From assembly GCF_903166545.1 (NCBI RefSeq), contig NZ_CAESCH010000002.1:620001-684000 (forward strand): a DNA stretch of 64,000 nt. The letters are read 5' to 3'. Shown piece by piece: positions 10,217 to 18,800 of the stretch (the stretch's first letter is position 1; every line of letters begins with the position of its first letter). The position numbers and the translations under genes are program-made. The DNA is from Metabacillus schmidteae. GTDB lineage: Bacteria > Bacillota > Bacilli > Bacillales > Bacillaceae. The notes beneath the pieces are model-generated. The model was not told the origin of the DNA, searched no databases, and was given only the letters and a program-made list of their open reading frames with translations.

Positions 10217-10868
10217 CCCCCCTTACACTATGAAGCCAATTTTCTTTGTCGAACTTGGCAAGTTTTTTACGAAGTAACTTAACAGTAGCATCAATTGTTT
10301 TATAAGAAACATCTGTTTCAGTTCCCCAGATACGATCATATATAATGTCCCGTGTTAGGACCTGACCCTTATTTTGAACAAGCAAATCAAGCAATTGATA
10401 TTCTCTTGGAGTTAATTGTATAAGCTGTTGATTCATTTCAATTGTTTGGCTTGTACGGTTGATGGTTAAACCCTCTATTTTAAGAACATCCTCACGAATA
10501 GGTGAAAAGTTTCGGCGTCCCAGCGCTCTTAAGCGTGCTAAAAGTTCATCAATTTCAAATGGCTTAACAAGATAATCATCTGCACCAGCATCAAGTCCAA
10601 CAACCCGGTCGGCAATTGCATCCTTAGCTGTTAGCATTAAGATTGCACCACCATAGCGTTCATTTCGTAATTTTTTACATGTTTGAATTCCGTCACCATC
10701 AGGCATCATCCAATCCATAATGATCACATCATAATGAGAGGCAATCGCATATTCATAAGCATCTTCACCAGTTGGTACCCAATCCACATGATAGTTTGCC
10801 TTTTGTTCTAACATATATGTGATAAGCTCACCAAGCTTTATATCATCCTCAGCTAACAAGATATTCAC
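10194..10868 (-). CDS. OmpR-family response regulator
   Basis: 224 residues. The receiver domain starts MNILLAEDDIKLGELI with acidic pair ED, the phosphorylated Asp in VIIMDWMMPDGDG, the Thr in LMLTAKDA and Lys in DDYLVKPFE. The C-terminal winged helix (LTPREYQLLDLLVQNKGQVL through TIDATVKLLRKKL) binds DNA. The start is GTG at 10868 after AAGGGAG. It is first in the operon with the overlapping kinase gene downstream; the upstream 170 bases separate it from a divergent acetyltransferase. Confidence 0.94.
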   Translation of the reverse strand: MNILLAEDDIKLGELITYMLEQKANYHVDWVPTGEDAYEYAIASHYDVIIMDWMMPDGDGIQTCKKLRNERYGGAILMLTAKDAIADRVVGLDAGADDYLVKPFEIDELLARLRALGRRNFSPIREDVLKIEGLTINRTSQTIEMNQQLIQLTPREYQLLDLLVQNKGQVLTRDIIYDRIWGTETDVSYKTIDATVKLLRKKLAKFDKENWLHSVRGVGYKLET

Positions 10869-11042
10869 CCCGTTAACTCCCTTCTATACAGTAGTTTATC
10901 GTATTTTACCATGGGTAAGTGAAAAAATAGAGAAAATAAAAAAGGGAGGACGCACGGTATAAGATCAATATTTTAGTAGATTCAAAGGCCTGAACCTTGT
11001 ATGATTGGAATGAAAATATAAAACGAACGCGGGGAAACGGTC

Positions 11043-11825
11043 ATGATTGAGAACTATATTGAAGCTTTAGACATTGCATATGTTTCATCCTTTGCTACAA
11101 AACTTGAAAGAAGCTGGGGATATCTTTTTTATAATGAAAATCAACCGAATTATTATGATGCAAATCACGCACACATCTCTACATACAATGGTCATTATGA
11201 AGAGATCATTAATGAAGTAATTGCCTTTTATAAAGAAAAAAATATTATACCACGCTTTTATCTCTCAAACTATGAAGGACAAGCGGAATTTCTTGAACTG
11301 CTAAAGAATAAGGGTTTTAGCTTTGAAGAATTTGAAAGCCCGGTTCAATTATGGAAACGGAAAATAGACATTGAACCGAATTCAATTGTTACGATTGAAG
11401 AGGTAACAAGCGATAATATGCAAGACGCCATTCATATTGAGTGTCAAATTCCGGAGCTCGGCGGTTCAATTCGAGAAAAAGCATTTAAAGAAGAATTCTC
11501 GCAAGACTGTTATATCCATTATTTATTAAAATACAATGGAACCGCTTGTTCTACAGCATGCATATTTTTATATGAACAAGATGCACGATTAGAAAGTGTA
11601 GCAACCATTAAGGAATATAGAGGAAATGGTTTAATTGGCCAGCTTATCCATTACATACAGGAAGATATGCTGAAGAAGCAGGTTGACCGGTTATGGGTGC
11701 ACCCAATTAATGAGCGAGTGGAAAAGGTTTACCAAAAGTCTGGATTTGACACAATTTTAAATGTAAAGTCGGGTCATGCGTTTCTGGGAGGAAAAAGTAT
11801 AAAGGACATTCAAAATGGGCTATAA
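11043..11825 (+). CDS. GNAT-family acetyltransferase
   Basis: 260 residues. The C-terminal half carries the acetyl-CoA-binding fold: a beta strand with ARLESVATIKEYRGNGLIGQ, the pyrophosphate-loop motif RGNGLIGQL, and a final VYQKSGFDTI. The N-terminal half appears to be a degenerate second GNAT-like lobe (FYLSNYEGQAEFLELLKNKGF), as in tandem GNAT proteins. It is monocistronic, with an unremarkable ribosome-binding site (GGGGAAACGGTC). The acceptor substrate is unknown. Confidence 0.85.
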   Translation: MIENYIEALDIAYVSSFATKLERSWGYLFYNENQPNYYDANHAHISTYNGHYEEIINEVIAFYKEKNIIPRFYLSNYEGQAEFLELLKNKGFSFEEFESPVQLWKRKIDIEPNSIVTIEEVTSDNMQDAIHIECQIPELGGSIREKAFKEEFSQDCYIHYLLKYNGTACSTACIFLYEQDARLESVATIKEYRGNGLIGQLIHYIQEDMLKKQVDRLWVHPINERVEKVYQKSGFDTILNVKSGHAFLGGKSIKDIQNGL

Positions 11826-11840
11826 CAATTTAATTCCATC

Positions 11841-11870
11841 TTGACTTTTTATTCCATTCTCTGGTATTTT
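11841..11870 (+). promoter_or_regulatory. Sigma-A-like promoter of the candidate structured RNA
   Basis: TTGACT (11841-11846), an 18-base spacer and TATTTT (11865-11870). It lies just past the acetyltransferase stop codon and would start RNA near 11877. Confidence 0.5.
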
Positions 11871-11876
11871 AAAAGT

Positions 11877-12102
11877 AATTACAGTTTAGGAGATGTGTTT
11901 TGTGAGGGTTTCTGTTCTTAACTAACGAAGTCAATACTTCATCTACATGAATATAGTTGAAAAAACTTACCTATATCGGAGGTTTATTTAAGTATGTACA
12001 TGTGGACGGTTAAGAACAAAAACGGTTATCGTACACAATTTGCGATCTTCTTGCATAGTGCCCGTGTGAAAAATCCGTGCTTGTTTAAGTACGGATTTTT
12101 TG
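11877..12102 (+). ncRNA. Candidate structured RNA of about 225 nt, no known family recognised
   Basis: This stretch without a convincing gene has its own likely promoter and ends in a clear intrinsic terminator (AAAATCCGT at 12070-12078 with ACGGATTTT at 12091-12099, then T-run). GTTCTTAAC (11914-11922) can pair perfectly with GTTAAGAAC (12009-12017). Inside that closing helix are two small hairpins: GAAG/CTTC at 11927-11940, and ATATAG/CTATAT near 11951-11976. The layout looks like a multi-branched RNA. It matches none of the riboswitch consensus sequences I know. A 40-codon frame from 11994, after GGAGG, crosses the terminator and could be a leader peptide instead. Confidence 0.45.
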
Positions 12103-12187
12103 TATCCACACATTAAAAACAAATAACCCTTTTTAAAGGGGGAATTTGTCTATTTGTGCACACGTAAAGCCTATGTAATCATGATCT

Positions 12188-12232
12188 AAAAGAGGTGCTG
12201 AACAACCATTGTTCAGCACCTCTTTTTATTGT
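12188..12232. terminator. Strong hairpin terminator
   Basis: AAAGAGGTGCTGAAC pairs with GTTCAGCACCTCTTT, flanked by an A-run and a T-run, so it can act in both directions. The ~85 bases between the candidate RNA and this hairpin show no gene. Confidence 0.8.
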
Positions 12233-12273
12233 CTTTTTTCTAAAAACAAGGTTCTTTGAAAAAAGACTATTTG

Positions 12274-12403
12274 GGTTGATTTGAGCGGAAGGTGTGAGAC
12301 TCCTGTGGGAGTAGCGGGACAGGTGAGATCCCACAGGCGCATGCGCCGAGGAAGCTCACCGCCCGCCCCACGGAAAGCGAGCATCCTGGAGCTCAAATCA
12401 ACC
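12274..12403. repeat. 130-bp imperfect palindromic repeat of the Bacillaceae intergenic type
   Basis: The ends are a perfect 13-bp inverted repeat, GGTTGATTTGAGC (12274-12286) and GCTCAAATCAACC (12391-12403). Inside, CCTGTGGGA pairs with TCCCACAGG, followed by GCGCATGCGC. It is far more GC-rich than the surroundings. Sequences with the same words (AGCGGAAGG, GAGATCCCACAGG, GGAAAGCGAGCATCCTGGAGC) recur as dispersed intergenic elements in Bacillaceae genomes, from my general knowledge. Its position makes the downstream frame look 65 codons too long. Confidence 0.75.
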
Positions 12404-12475
12404 ATCTCAACACTAATTACCAAGCAGCAAAGGTTTAAAACAGCCTTTTTTAAAAAAACACAGGAGGTTCTACCA

Positions 12476-14371
12476 TTGAACAAAAAAACAATTGAAAGTC
12501 TTGAATACAATAAAGTCTTAGCATTACTTAGTGAATACGCAATGAGCGAGGCAGCAAAACAAAGAGCTCTAAACCTTTTACCTATCACTGATGAAAGAAA
12601 AATAAAAAGATGGCAAAACGAAACAACAGAAGCATGCAAAATCATTGAGAAATCATCAAGTATCCCTGTTCACTCATTACACGGAGTAGAGCAAATCGTT
12701 ACACTAGTTGATAAAGGCTACTTGCCTACACCAGAACAATTCGAGTTTTTAGGAGCCTTTTTAGATAGTGTGAAAAAAATTAAACGATTTATGATGAAAC
12801 AAGACTATCACGCTCCGACAGTTAGTTCATATGCATACTCTTTATATGAGTTACAAGATCTTGCAGATGAAATAACAAGGTGTATAAGGAATAATCAGGT
12901 AGATGATTATGCAAGTAGAGCACTATCAAAAATTAGAAACAAGCTAGTCACTCTTGATGAGAAAATAAAAACAAAGATCGCCCAAATTATGAAGGCATCT
13001 TCCTCGTACCTCCAAGAACAGGTCATTAGCATTCGAAACGGACGATATGTTGTACCTGTGAAAAGTGAATATAAACGGAAATTTTCCGGTACAATTGTTG
13101 ATCAATCCTCAAGTGGGCAAACCGTTTTTATGGAACCGAGTGATTTAAATAAACTGCAAGACGAACTGACCTACCTAAAAGTAGAAGAGGAATTAGAGAT
13201 CCAAAAGGTCTTAGGACAACTAACAGATATGACAGCAGTTTATAAACAGGAATTACTCATTAATATTGAAGGAATGGTTTCGTATGACTTTATTTTTGCG
13301 AAAGCAAAGTTAAGTAAACATATGAATGGATATGAGGTGAACATCCAATCCGATGAAGGGTTTGAAATACTGAATGCAAGACATCCATTACTTGGTGCAA
13401 GTGCGGTTCCACTATCAGTGACTTTAGGAAAAGATTACATGGCCTTAGTTATAACTGGTCCCAATACAGGTGGTAAAACCGTTACAATAAAAACGATAGG
13501 TCTACTCACCATGATGGTGCAATCAGGACTTCATATTCCAGCAGATCCTACCAGCTGTTTTAGTATTGTGAAAAATATTTATGTGGATATCGGTGACCAA
13601 CAAAGCATTGAGCACTCCTTAAGCACGTTTTCGTCTCATATTACAAATGTCATCGAGATATTAAATCATTCACGTGAAAACACTCTCGTCATTCTTGATG
13701 AAATCGGCTCGGGGACAGATCCGCGAGAAGGGATGGGATTAGCCATTTCAATCCTTGAAGCACTATATCATTCAGGAGCCCTGCTTGTTGCTACTACACA
13801 TTATAGTGAAATTAAGGATTTTGCAGAGAAAGCAAGCGGATTCCAAAATGGCTCAATGGATTTTGATATTGAAACTCTGCAACCTCTATATAAATTAATT
13901 GTTGGTAAGGGAGGAGATAGTCAAGCGTTCTCAATTGCCCAAAAGCTAGGGATGCCGATGAAGATTATCCAAAGGGCAAAGGAGATTTGCGATCGTCACT
14001 CAACAGAAGAGATAACAATCATTCCTGCCACAAAGGATAGAGTAAGAACACCTAAAAAGGATGAACATAGAGTGATGAATAAGCAAATTCACACCTATCA
14101 AGTAGGAGACGCGGTTTGGATTCCACATCTTCAAACTAAGGGAATTATAGAAAAAACAATAAATCCGATGGGAGAACTAAAGTTGATTGTGAAAGGAGAA
14201 AAAATAACACTCAATCATAAACGGGTAAAACCTTTTATACAGTCTGAAGAATTATATCCCGAAGAATATGACTTGAACCAGGTTTTTGAAGAAAAAGATG
14301 TTCGTAAGAAGAAAAAGTTAATGAAAAGAAAGCATGTCGATGGCGTTGTCATTGAATATATGGAAGAATAA
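12476..14371 (+). CDS. MutS2-like ATPase lacking the Smr nuclease domain
   Basis: About 632 residues. MutS core and ATPase features are clear: the clamp/lever region with SGTIVDQSSSGQTVFMEPSD, Walker A TGPNTGGKTVTIKT, Walker B TLVILDEIGSGTDP and the following ATTHYSEIK. MutS2 proteins normally run to ~780 residues with a C-terminal Smr domain; here the sequence ends in a short KOW-like segment (YQVGDAVWIPHLQTKGI) and a basic tail, with no Smr motif. The start is TTG at 12476 after AGGAGG; the upstream extension is the 130-bp repeat read as protein. It is a paralogue-type MutS2 whose role (ribosome collision rescue, recombination control) is not testable here. Confidence 0.88.
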   Translation: MNKKTIESLEYNKVLALLSEYAMSEAAKQRALNLLPITDERKIKRWQNETTEACKIIEKSSSIPVHSLHGVEQIVTLVDKGYLPTPEQFEFLGAFLDSVKKIKRFMMKQDYHAPTVSSYAYSLYELQDLADEITRCIRNNQVDDYASRALSKIRNKLVTLDEKIKTKIAQIMKASSSYLQEQVISIRNGRYVVPVKSEYKRKFSGTIVDQSSSGQTVFMEPSDLNKLQDELTYLKVEEELEIQKVLGQLTDMTAVYKQELLINIEGMVSYDFIFAKAKLSKHMNGYEVNIQSDEGFEILNARHPLLGASAVPLSVTLGKDYMALVITGPNTGGKTVTIKTIGLLTMMVQSGLHIPADPTSCFSIVKNIYVDIGDQQSIEHSLSTFSSHITNVIEILNHSRENTLVILDEIGSGTDPREGMGLAISILEALYHSGALLVATTHYSEIKDFAEKASGFQNGSMDFDIETLQPLYKLIVGKGGDSQAFSIAQKLGMPMKIIQRAKEICDRHSTEEITIIPATKDRVRTPKKDEHRVMNKQIHTYQVGDAVWIPHLQTKGIIEKTINPMGELKLIVKGEKITLNHKRVKPFIQSEELYPEEYDLNQVFEEKDVRKKKKLMKRKHVDGVVIEYMEE

Positions 14372-14386
14372 ATAAAAAGAAAATGA

Positions 14387-14428
14387 TAAGATGTGACCCA
14401 CAGAAATGAGGGCTCACATCTTATTTTT
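14387..14428 (+). terminator. Terminator of the MutS2-like gene
   Basis: TAAGATGTGACCC pairs with GGGCTCACATCTTA with one bulged base, then TTTTTAA. Confidence 0.85.
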
Positions 14429-14429
14429 A

Positions 14430-14850
14430 AGCCATGTTAAATGATGTTTAATTTGGTCTAAAAATTGAAACCAGCTATAAATAATGGTCGAGGTATTTCG
14501 TTGCCGCGCCATTAATTCCTTTATAATTTTAAACTCCACCTTTAATCCCTTTACTTTTGTAAGCGTTATCATTTATAATTAAATTAGATGGGATGGCACG
14601 AGTTGTCATCATAACATTTGGCGAAGGTGGGGCGATATATACATTGATCTTATTCTGAAGGAATTAAACCTTGTGAATGTGTTAAGGTCTATGATTTAAA
14701 TGCACTATATTCTGAAAAATTAACATGTTAATACTGTACTGAGTGGATAGATGTGAAAAAGATTGCTTGTTTTCAAGAAACGTTATTTTTAGTTGTATAA
14801 GATTTTAATAGTTTGGGAATAATAGAATTAATGAAAATCAAAGGAGGAAA
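14430..14850. other. Gene-poor interval, possibly a remnant
   Basis: I see no open gene in these ~420 bases. A short run near 14620-14660 reads as plausible protein (FGEGGAIYTLILF) before a stop, as in a decayed gene, but it is too short to identify. The interval contains a perfect CcpA-type cre match. Confidence 0.4.
14558..14571 (+). promoter_or_regulatory. CcpA cre-box match without an obvious target
   Basis: TGTAAGCGTTATCA matches the published cre consensus TGWAARCGYTWNCW at all positions. The next downstream gene is a 46-codon frame 285 bases away, so the site may be orphaned. Confidence 0.5.
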
Positions 14851-14856
14851 ATGATA

Positions 14857-14997
14857 ATGGAAAAAAAGCATGTCTTATCTGATTTTGTTAATGGAGATCG
14901 ATTTGAATTAAATTCTTACTTAACTTATTTATTTGATAAATTTAATGCGGATAGTGATCATACAGAGGATAAACTTATAAAACAATCTATTAACTAA
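14857..14997 (+). CDS. Small hypothetical protein, 46 aa
   Basis: The frame begins MEKKHVLSDFVNGDRFELNS and ends LIKQSIN. AAGGAGG lies nine bases before the ATG, ideal spacing, and a terminator follows 40 bases after the stop, so it forms a complete transcription unit. It is acidic, soluble and helical-looking. I recognise no family. Confidence 0.65.
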   Translation: MEKKHVLSDFVNGDRFELNSYLTYLFDKFNADSDHTEDKLIKQSIN

Positions 14998-15035
14998 TTG
15001 AAGGGATAATAAAGTGATGAGAAATAAAATTATAT

Positions 15036-15082
15036 AAGCGAGCTTGTCTATTCTAATCTGAATAACAAGGTCGCTTTTTGTT
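15036..15082 (+). terminator. Terminator of the 46-aa gene
   Basis: AAGCGAGCTTGT pairs with ACAAGGTCGCTT (one mismatch), followed by TTTTTG. Confidence 0.75.
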
Positions 15083-15159
15083 TGTCTTAATTTTATATAC
15101 ATAGAGACCGTTGACCAAACGTTCAAATAAACAGTAACAAAGCCTATCTTTAAAATATA

Positions 15160-15177
15160 TTGTGAAAAACTTCACAA
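15160..15177. promoter_or_regulatory. Rex operator 1
   Basis: TTGTGAAAAACTTCACAA is a perfect TTGTGAA-N4-TTCACAA palindrome, the binding site of the NADH-sensing repressor Rex. Confidence 0.85.
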
Positions 15178-15227
15178 AATGTATTGTATTTTCGAAAAGG
15201 GTGCATTATAATAAAGTCATCAAATGA

Positions 15228-15245
15228 ATGTGAAACATTTCACAA
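15228..15245. promoter_or_regulatory. Rex operator 2
   Basis: ATGTGAAACATTTCACAA matches the Rex palindrome except at the first base. It is 68 bases from site 1, start to start. Confidence 0.8.
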
Positions 15246-15250
15246 ATATT

Positions 15251-15268
15251 ATGTGAAATACTTCACAA
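15251..15268. promoter_or_regulatory. Rex operator 3
   Basis: ATGTGAAATACTTCACAA again differs only at the first base. It is 23 bases from site 2 and ends 25 bases before the oxidase start codon, so bound Rex would block the start of transcription or elongation. Confidence 0.8.
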
Positions 15269-15293
15269 TAAAAACTCTTAGGAGGAATTTTAA

Positions 15294-16622
15294 ATGAAAA
15301 TAGCTGTTATTGGATGTACACATGCAGGAACTGCTGCAGTTTCAAATATGGTAAAACTTTACCCGGAGGCAGAAATTACAGTTTACGAAAAAAATGATAA
15401 TATATCTTTTTTATCTTGTGGTATTGCTTTACATGTTAGTGGAGTGGTAAGAGATCCAAATGGTTTATTTTATTGTACTCCTGAAGAATTAACTGATCTC
15501 GGTGTGAACATGCGTATGAAGCATGAAGTGAATGATATTAATATTGAAGAAAAAACGATTATGGCAAAAGACCTTACAACGAATAGGATTGTACACGATA
15601 CATTTGACAAACTTGTTCTAACAACAGGATCTTGGCCGGTAATTCCAAAAATTGAAGGTATAGATATGGAAAATGTACTTTTATGCAAAAACTTTCATCA
15701 TGCTAATACAATTATTGAAAAAGCAAAGGATGCACAAAACATCGTTGTAGTTGGTGCAGGTTATATAGGCATCGAATTAGTAGAAGCCTTTGAAATGAGT
15801 GGTAAGAACGTGACACTTATTGATGGGGAAGAAAGAATTTTAAGCAAGTATTTAGACGAATCATTTACAAACGTAGTTGAACAAGATTTTCAAGAACGTG
15901 GTGTGAAGCTTGCTTTAGGAGAGACAGTCACACGTTTTGCTGGTGTAGATGGTAAAGTAACAGGTGTAGAAACAACGAAAGGAACATATGAAGCAGAGCT
16001 TGTGATCCTTTGTATTGGTTTCCAACCGAATACACAATTAGTAAAAGGACAAATTGAGATGCTTGGTAATGGAGCAATTAAAGTTGATGATTACATGAGA
16101 ACAAGTAATAAGGATGTATTTGCTGCAGGTGATAGCTGTGCCATCCGCTACAATCCAACAGGTAAATATGCCTATATCCCTTTAGCAACAAATGCAGTAA
16201 GAATGGGGACATTAGTAGCGAAAAACTTGATGAAACCCACCATTCGCTATATGGGAACACAAGGTACTTCAGGTATAAAAATTTATGACCAAAACATTGC
16301 AACAACTGGATTAACCGAAACTTCAGCACTTCGTATGGGAATGAATGTGAAAAGTATCACAATCTTGGAGCATGACCGTCCTGAATTCATGCCGACTTTT
16401 GAAGATATTTCTTTAAAAGTAGTTTATGAAGAGGACACAAAACGAATCGTAGGTGCTCAAGTTATGTCTAAAGTTGACGTTACCCAATCTATTAATACAT
16501 TGTCTGTATGTATCCAAAATAATATGACAATGGATGAGCTTGGCTTTGTGGATTTCTTCTTCCAGCCACATTACAATAAGCCATGGAATTTCTTAAATCA
16601 GGCAGGATTACAAACTATTTAG
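15294..16622 (+). CDS. nox: NADH oxidase (Nox/CoA-disulfide reductase family flavoprotein)
   Basis: 442 residues, cytoplasmic. The FAD-binding motif is atypical at the start (VIGCTHAGTAAV); the NADH-binding motif VVGAGYIGIELVEAF is canonical. The single redox-active cysteine is in NISFLSCGIAL near residue 43, diagnostic for NADH oxidases, peroxidases and CoA-disulfide reductases. The FAD motif VFAAGDSCA and the C-terminal dimer domain are complete. The expected reaction is NADH plus O2 to NAD+ and water. Regeneration of NAD+ fits control by Rex, whose three operators lie directly upstream. AGGAGG precedes the ATG. Whether water- or peroxide-forming cannot be decided from sequence alone. Confidence 0.88.
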   Translation: MKIAVIGCTHAGTAAVSNMVKLYPEAEITVYEKNDNISFLSCGIALHVSGVVRDPNGLFYCTPEELTDLGVNMRMKHEVNDINIEEKTIMAKDLTTNRIVHDTFDKLVLTTGSWPVIPKIEGIDMENVLLCKNFHHANTIIEKAKDAQNIVVVGAGYIGIELVEAFEMSGKNVTLIDGEERILSKYLDESFTNVVEQDFQERGVKLALGETVTRFAGVDGKVTGVETTKGTYEAELVILCIGFQPNTQLVKGQIEMLGNGAIKVDDYMRTSNKDVFAAGDSCAIRYNPTGKYAYIPLATNAVRMGTLVAKNLMKPTIRYMGTQGTSGIKIYDQNIATTGLTETSALRMGMNVKSITILEHDRPEFMPTFEDISLKVVYEEDTKRIVGAQVMSKVDVTQSINTLSVCIQNNMTMDELGFVDFFFQPHYNKPWNFLNQAGLQTI

Positions 16623-16630
16623 TAAAGATG

Positions 16631-16659
16631 AAAAGCGTTGGTATTCCAACGCTTTTTTA
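16631..16659 (+). terminator. Terminator of the NADH oxidase gene
   Basis: AAAAGCGTTGG pairs with CCAACGCTTTT around TATT, then T-run. Confidence 0.92.
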
Positions 16660-16781
16660 GTGTTTCATTGTCATGATTAAAGTTCAAAAGCAATGAAAGT
16701 AAATCACTAACGATATTTGATGTAACATGAATATTGTTATAACTAAAAATGAATCCTAATAAAAAAGAGGGGGTTCTTACT

Positions 16782-17258
16782 ATGTCCGTAAAAAATCAAA
16801 AGGTATTTAATATTATAATGGTGCTGTTATCATGGTCATCAGTATCTCTTTTAGGAATTCATCATTTAAAAAAATTTTTCCCCGCAACAATTCTAATTGT
16901 AATCCTCGAAATGCTACATGCGCGAATTGGAAAGAAACGCAAATACTGGGTTTTTTACAACAAACCAAACTCCTTCTTATTTAATGAGTTACCTTATAGT
17001 ACAGGTCCATTTATTTTCATCTCATTGTGGACGTTAAAAATTGCCTACGGGGATTTTAAGAAGTTTATTTTGCTCAACGGATTAGTACATGCTTTTTTTG
17101 CATTTCCAATCACATACTTAGCCAAAAAATTTCGATATTATAGGTTAGTTCGTATTAATAATGTTCAATTTTTTCTCTATTTCTTTTCTAAGTCATTTAT
17201 ACTATATTTGTTTCAGTATATTTTTGAAAATAACAAAGTTTTAACTAAAGAGCGTTGA
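16782..17258 (+). CDS. Hypothetical membrane protein, 158 aa
   Basis: The ATG at 16782 follows GAGGGGG; the longer frame from 16749 lacks a site. The protein has about four hydrophobic helices (FNIIMVLLSWSSVSLLGIHH; FPATILIVILEMLH; FILLNGLVHAFFAFPITYLA; FFLYFFSKSFILYLFQYIF) separated by short basic loops. It resembles the many uncharacterised short Bacillus membrane proteins of this size; I cannot name it. It is monocistronic. Confidence 0.75.
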   Translation: MSVKNQKVFNIIMVLLSWSSVSLLGIHHLKKFFPATILIVILEMLHARIGKKRKYWVFYNKPNSFLFNELPYSTGPFIFISLWTLKIAYGDFKKFILLNGLVHAFFAFPITYLAKKFRYYRLVRINNVQFFLYFFSKSFILYLFQYIFENNKVLTKER

Positions 17259-17383
17259 ACAGAACCTCTTGACAGGTTTTTTCGATTAGTAATTGGATGT
17301 AGCCCAATCACATTCCTTTTAAAATGAAAGGAAAAAATATACACTAAAGAAGTGGAATCATTCAATCTCGGAGGTGTGTAGGT

Positions 17384-18769
17384 TTGAATTATCGTGTAGA
17401 GAAAGACACAATGGGTGAAATTCAAGTACCAGCTGAAAAGTATTGGGGAGCACAGACACAACGAAGCAAGCAGAATTTTAAAATTGGTAGAGAAAAAATG
17501 CCGAATGAGGTGATTATCGGCTTTGCCATCTTAAAGCGAAGTGCTGCAATTGTTAATGATTCACTAGGAAAGTTACATACATCAAAAGCTGCTGCAATTG
17601 TTAAGGCATGTGATGAGATAATTGAGGGGAAATTAAATGATCATTTCCCACTGGTTGTATGGCAAACAGGAAGCGGTACGCAAAGTAATATGAATGTTAA
17701 TGAGGTTGTCGCAAGAAGAGGAAATGAACTGTTAAAGGAAGCAGGTATTGATGAAGTCATCCATCCAAATGATGATGTCAATATGAGTCAAAGCTCAAAT
17801 GATACGTTTCCAACAGCCATGCATATTGCAGGTGTGTTAGCTGTAGAAACACAACTAATTCCGGCTATCGAACAGCTTTATGCTATTTTAAATCAGAAAG
17901 TAGATCAATTTAAAGATGTAGTGAAAATTGGTCGTACACATTTACAGGATGCAACACCGTTAACCTTAGGTCAGGAAATCAGCGGCTGGACTCATATGCT
18001 ATCACAAACGAAGGAAATGATTGGGAATGCTCTTCCGTACATGAAAAATTTGGCAATTGGAGGGACTGCGGTAGGAACGGGTATTAATGCACATCCTGAG
18101 TTTGGTGATCGAGTGGCAGAGGAAATTAGTAAATTTACAGGAAAGAAATTTCATTCGTCCAGTAATAAATTCCATGCACTAACAAGCCATGATGAAACTG
18201 TATATGCTCACGGAGCGTTGAAAGCATTAGCTGCCAATTTAATGAAAATTGCAAATGATGTTCGTTGGCTTGCAAGTGGACCGCGATGTGGAATTGGTGA
18301 AATTACTATACCTGAAAATGAGCCGGGGAGCTCAATTATGCCTGGAAAAGTCAATCCAACACAAAGCGAGGCATTAACGATGGTTGCTGTTCAAGTAATG
18401 GGAAATGATGCAACAATTGGCTTTGCTGCAAGTCAAGGAAACTTTGAATTAAACGTATTTAAGCCGGTCATTATTTATAATTTTCTACAATCAGTTCAAC
18501 TTTTATCAGATGGCATGAATTCTTTCCATGATAATTGTGCTGTAGGTATTGAAGCAAACATACCGGTTATTGAAAAGTATGTGAAAGATTCTTTGATGCT
18601 TGTGACAGCACTTAATCCACATATAGGCTATGAAAATGCTGCGAAAATTGCCAAGCTTGCACATAAAAAAGGGTTAACCTTAAAGGAAGCAGCTCTTCAG
18701 CTTCAATTACTAACAGCAGAGCAGTTTGATCAATATGTAAAACCGGAAGAAATGACTTATCCAAAATAA
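17384..18769 (+). CDS. fumC: Class II fumarate hydratase
   Basis: 461 residues. It interconverts fumarate and malate in the citric acid cycle as a cytoplasmic homotetramer. The superfamily signature [13 protein letters not shown] is near residue 315, with the substrate-site segments [22 protein letters not shown] and [15 protein letters not shown] all intact. The start is TTG at 17384 after GGAGGTG. It is of normal full length and single, followed by a terminator shared with the convergent kinase gene. Confidence 0.97.
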   Translation: MNYRVEKDTMGEIQVPAEKYWGAQTQRSKQNFKIGREKMPNEVIIGFAILKRSAAIVNDSLGKLHTSKAAAIVKACDEIIEGKLNDHFPLVVWQTGSGTQSNMNVNEVVARRGNELLKEAGIDEVIHPNDDVNMSQSSNDTFPTAMHIAGVLAVETQLIPAIEQLYAILNQKVDQFKDVVKIGRTHLQDATPLTLGQEISGWTHMLSQTKEMIGNALPYMKNLAIGGTAVGTGINAHPEFGDRVAEEISKFTGKKFHSSSNKFHALTSHDETVYAHGALKALAANLMKIANDVRWLASGPRCGIGEITIPENEPGSSIMPGKVNPTQSEALTMVAVQVMGNDATIGFAASQGNFELNVFKPVIIYNFLQSVQLLSDGMNSFHDNCAVGIEANIPVIEKYVKDSLMLVTALNPHIGYENAAKIAKLAHKKGLTLKEAALQLQLLTAEQFDQYVKPEEMTYPK

Positions 18770-18774
18770 TAAAG

Positions 18775-18800
18775 GCCTGGCAACTAGTTTGCCAGGCTAT
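18775..18800. terminator. Terminator between fumC and cssS
   Basis: GCCTGGCAA pairs with TTGCCAGGC. It sits between convergent genes and touches the cssS stop codon. Confidence 0.75.

Noticed and set aside
11994..12116. 40-codon frame in the candidate RNA region
   Set aside because: It crosses the terminator hairpin and shows no recognisable protein features; kept only as an alternative to the RNA call.
12281..12475. 65-codon N-terminal extension of the mutS2-like gene
   Set aside because: It is translated repeat sequence with out-of-character Arg/Pro-rich composition; the AGGAGG site before TTG 12476 marks the real start.
12226..12645. Minus-strand frame of 139 codons across the palindromic repeat and the mutS2-like start
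   Set aside because: It is made by reading the GC-rich repeat and the antisense of a real gene; no ribosome-binding site and no family resemblance.
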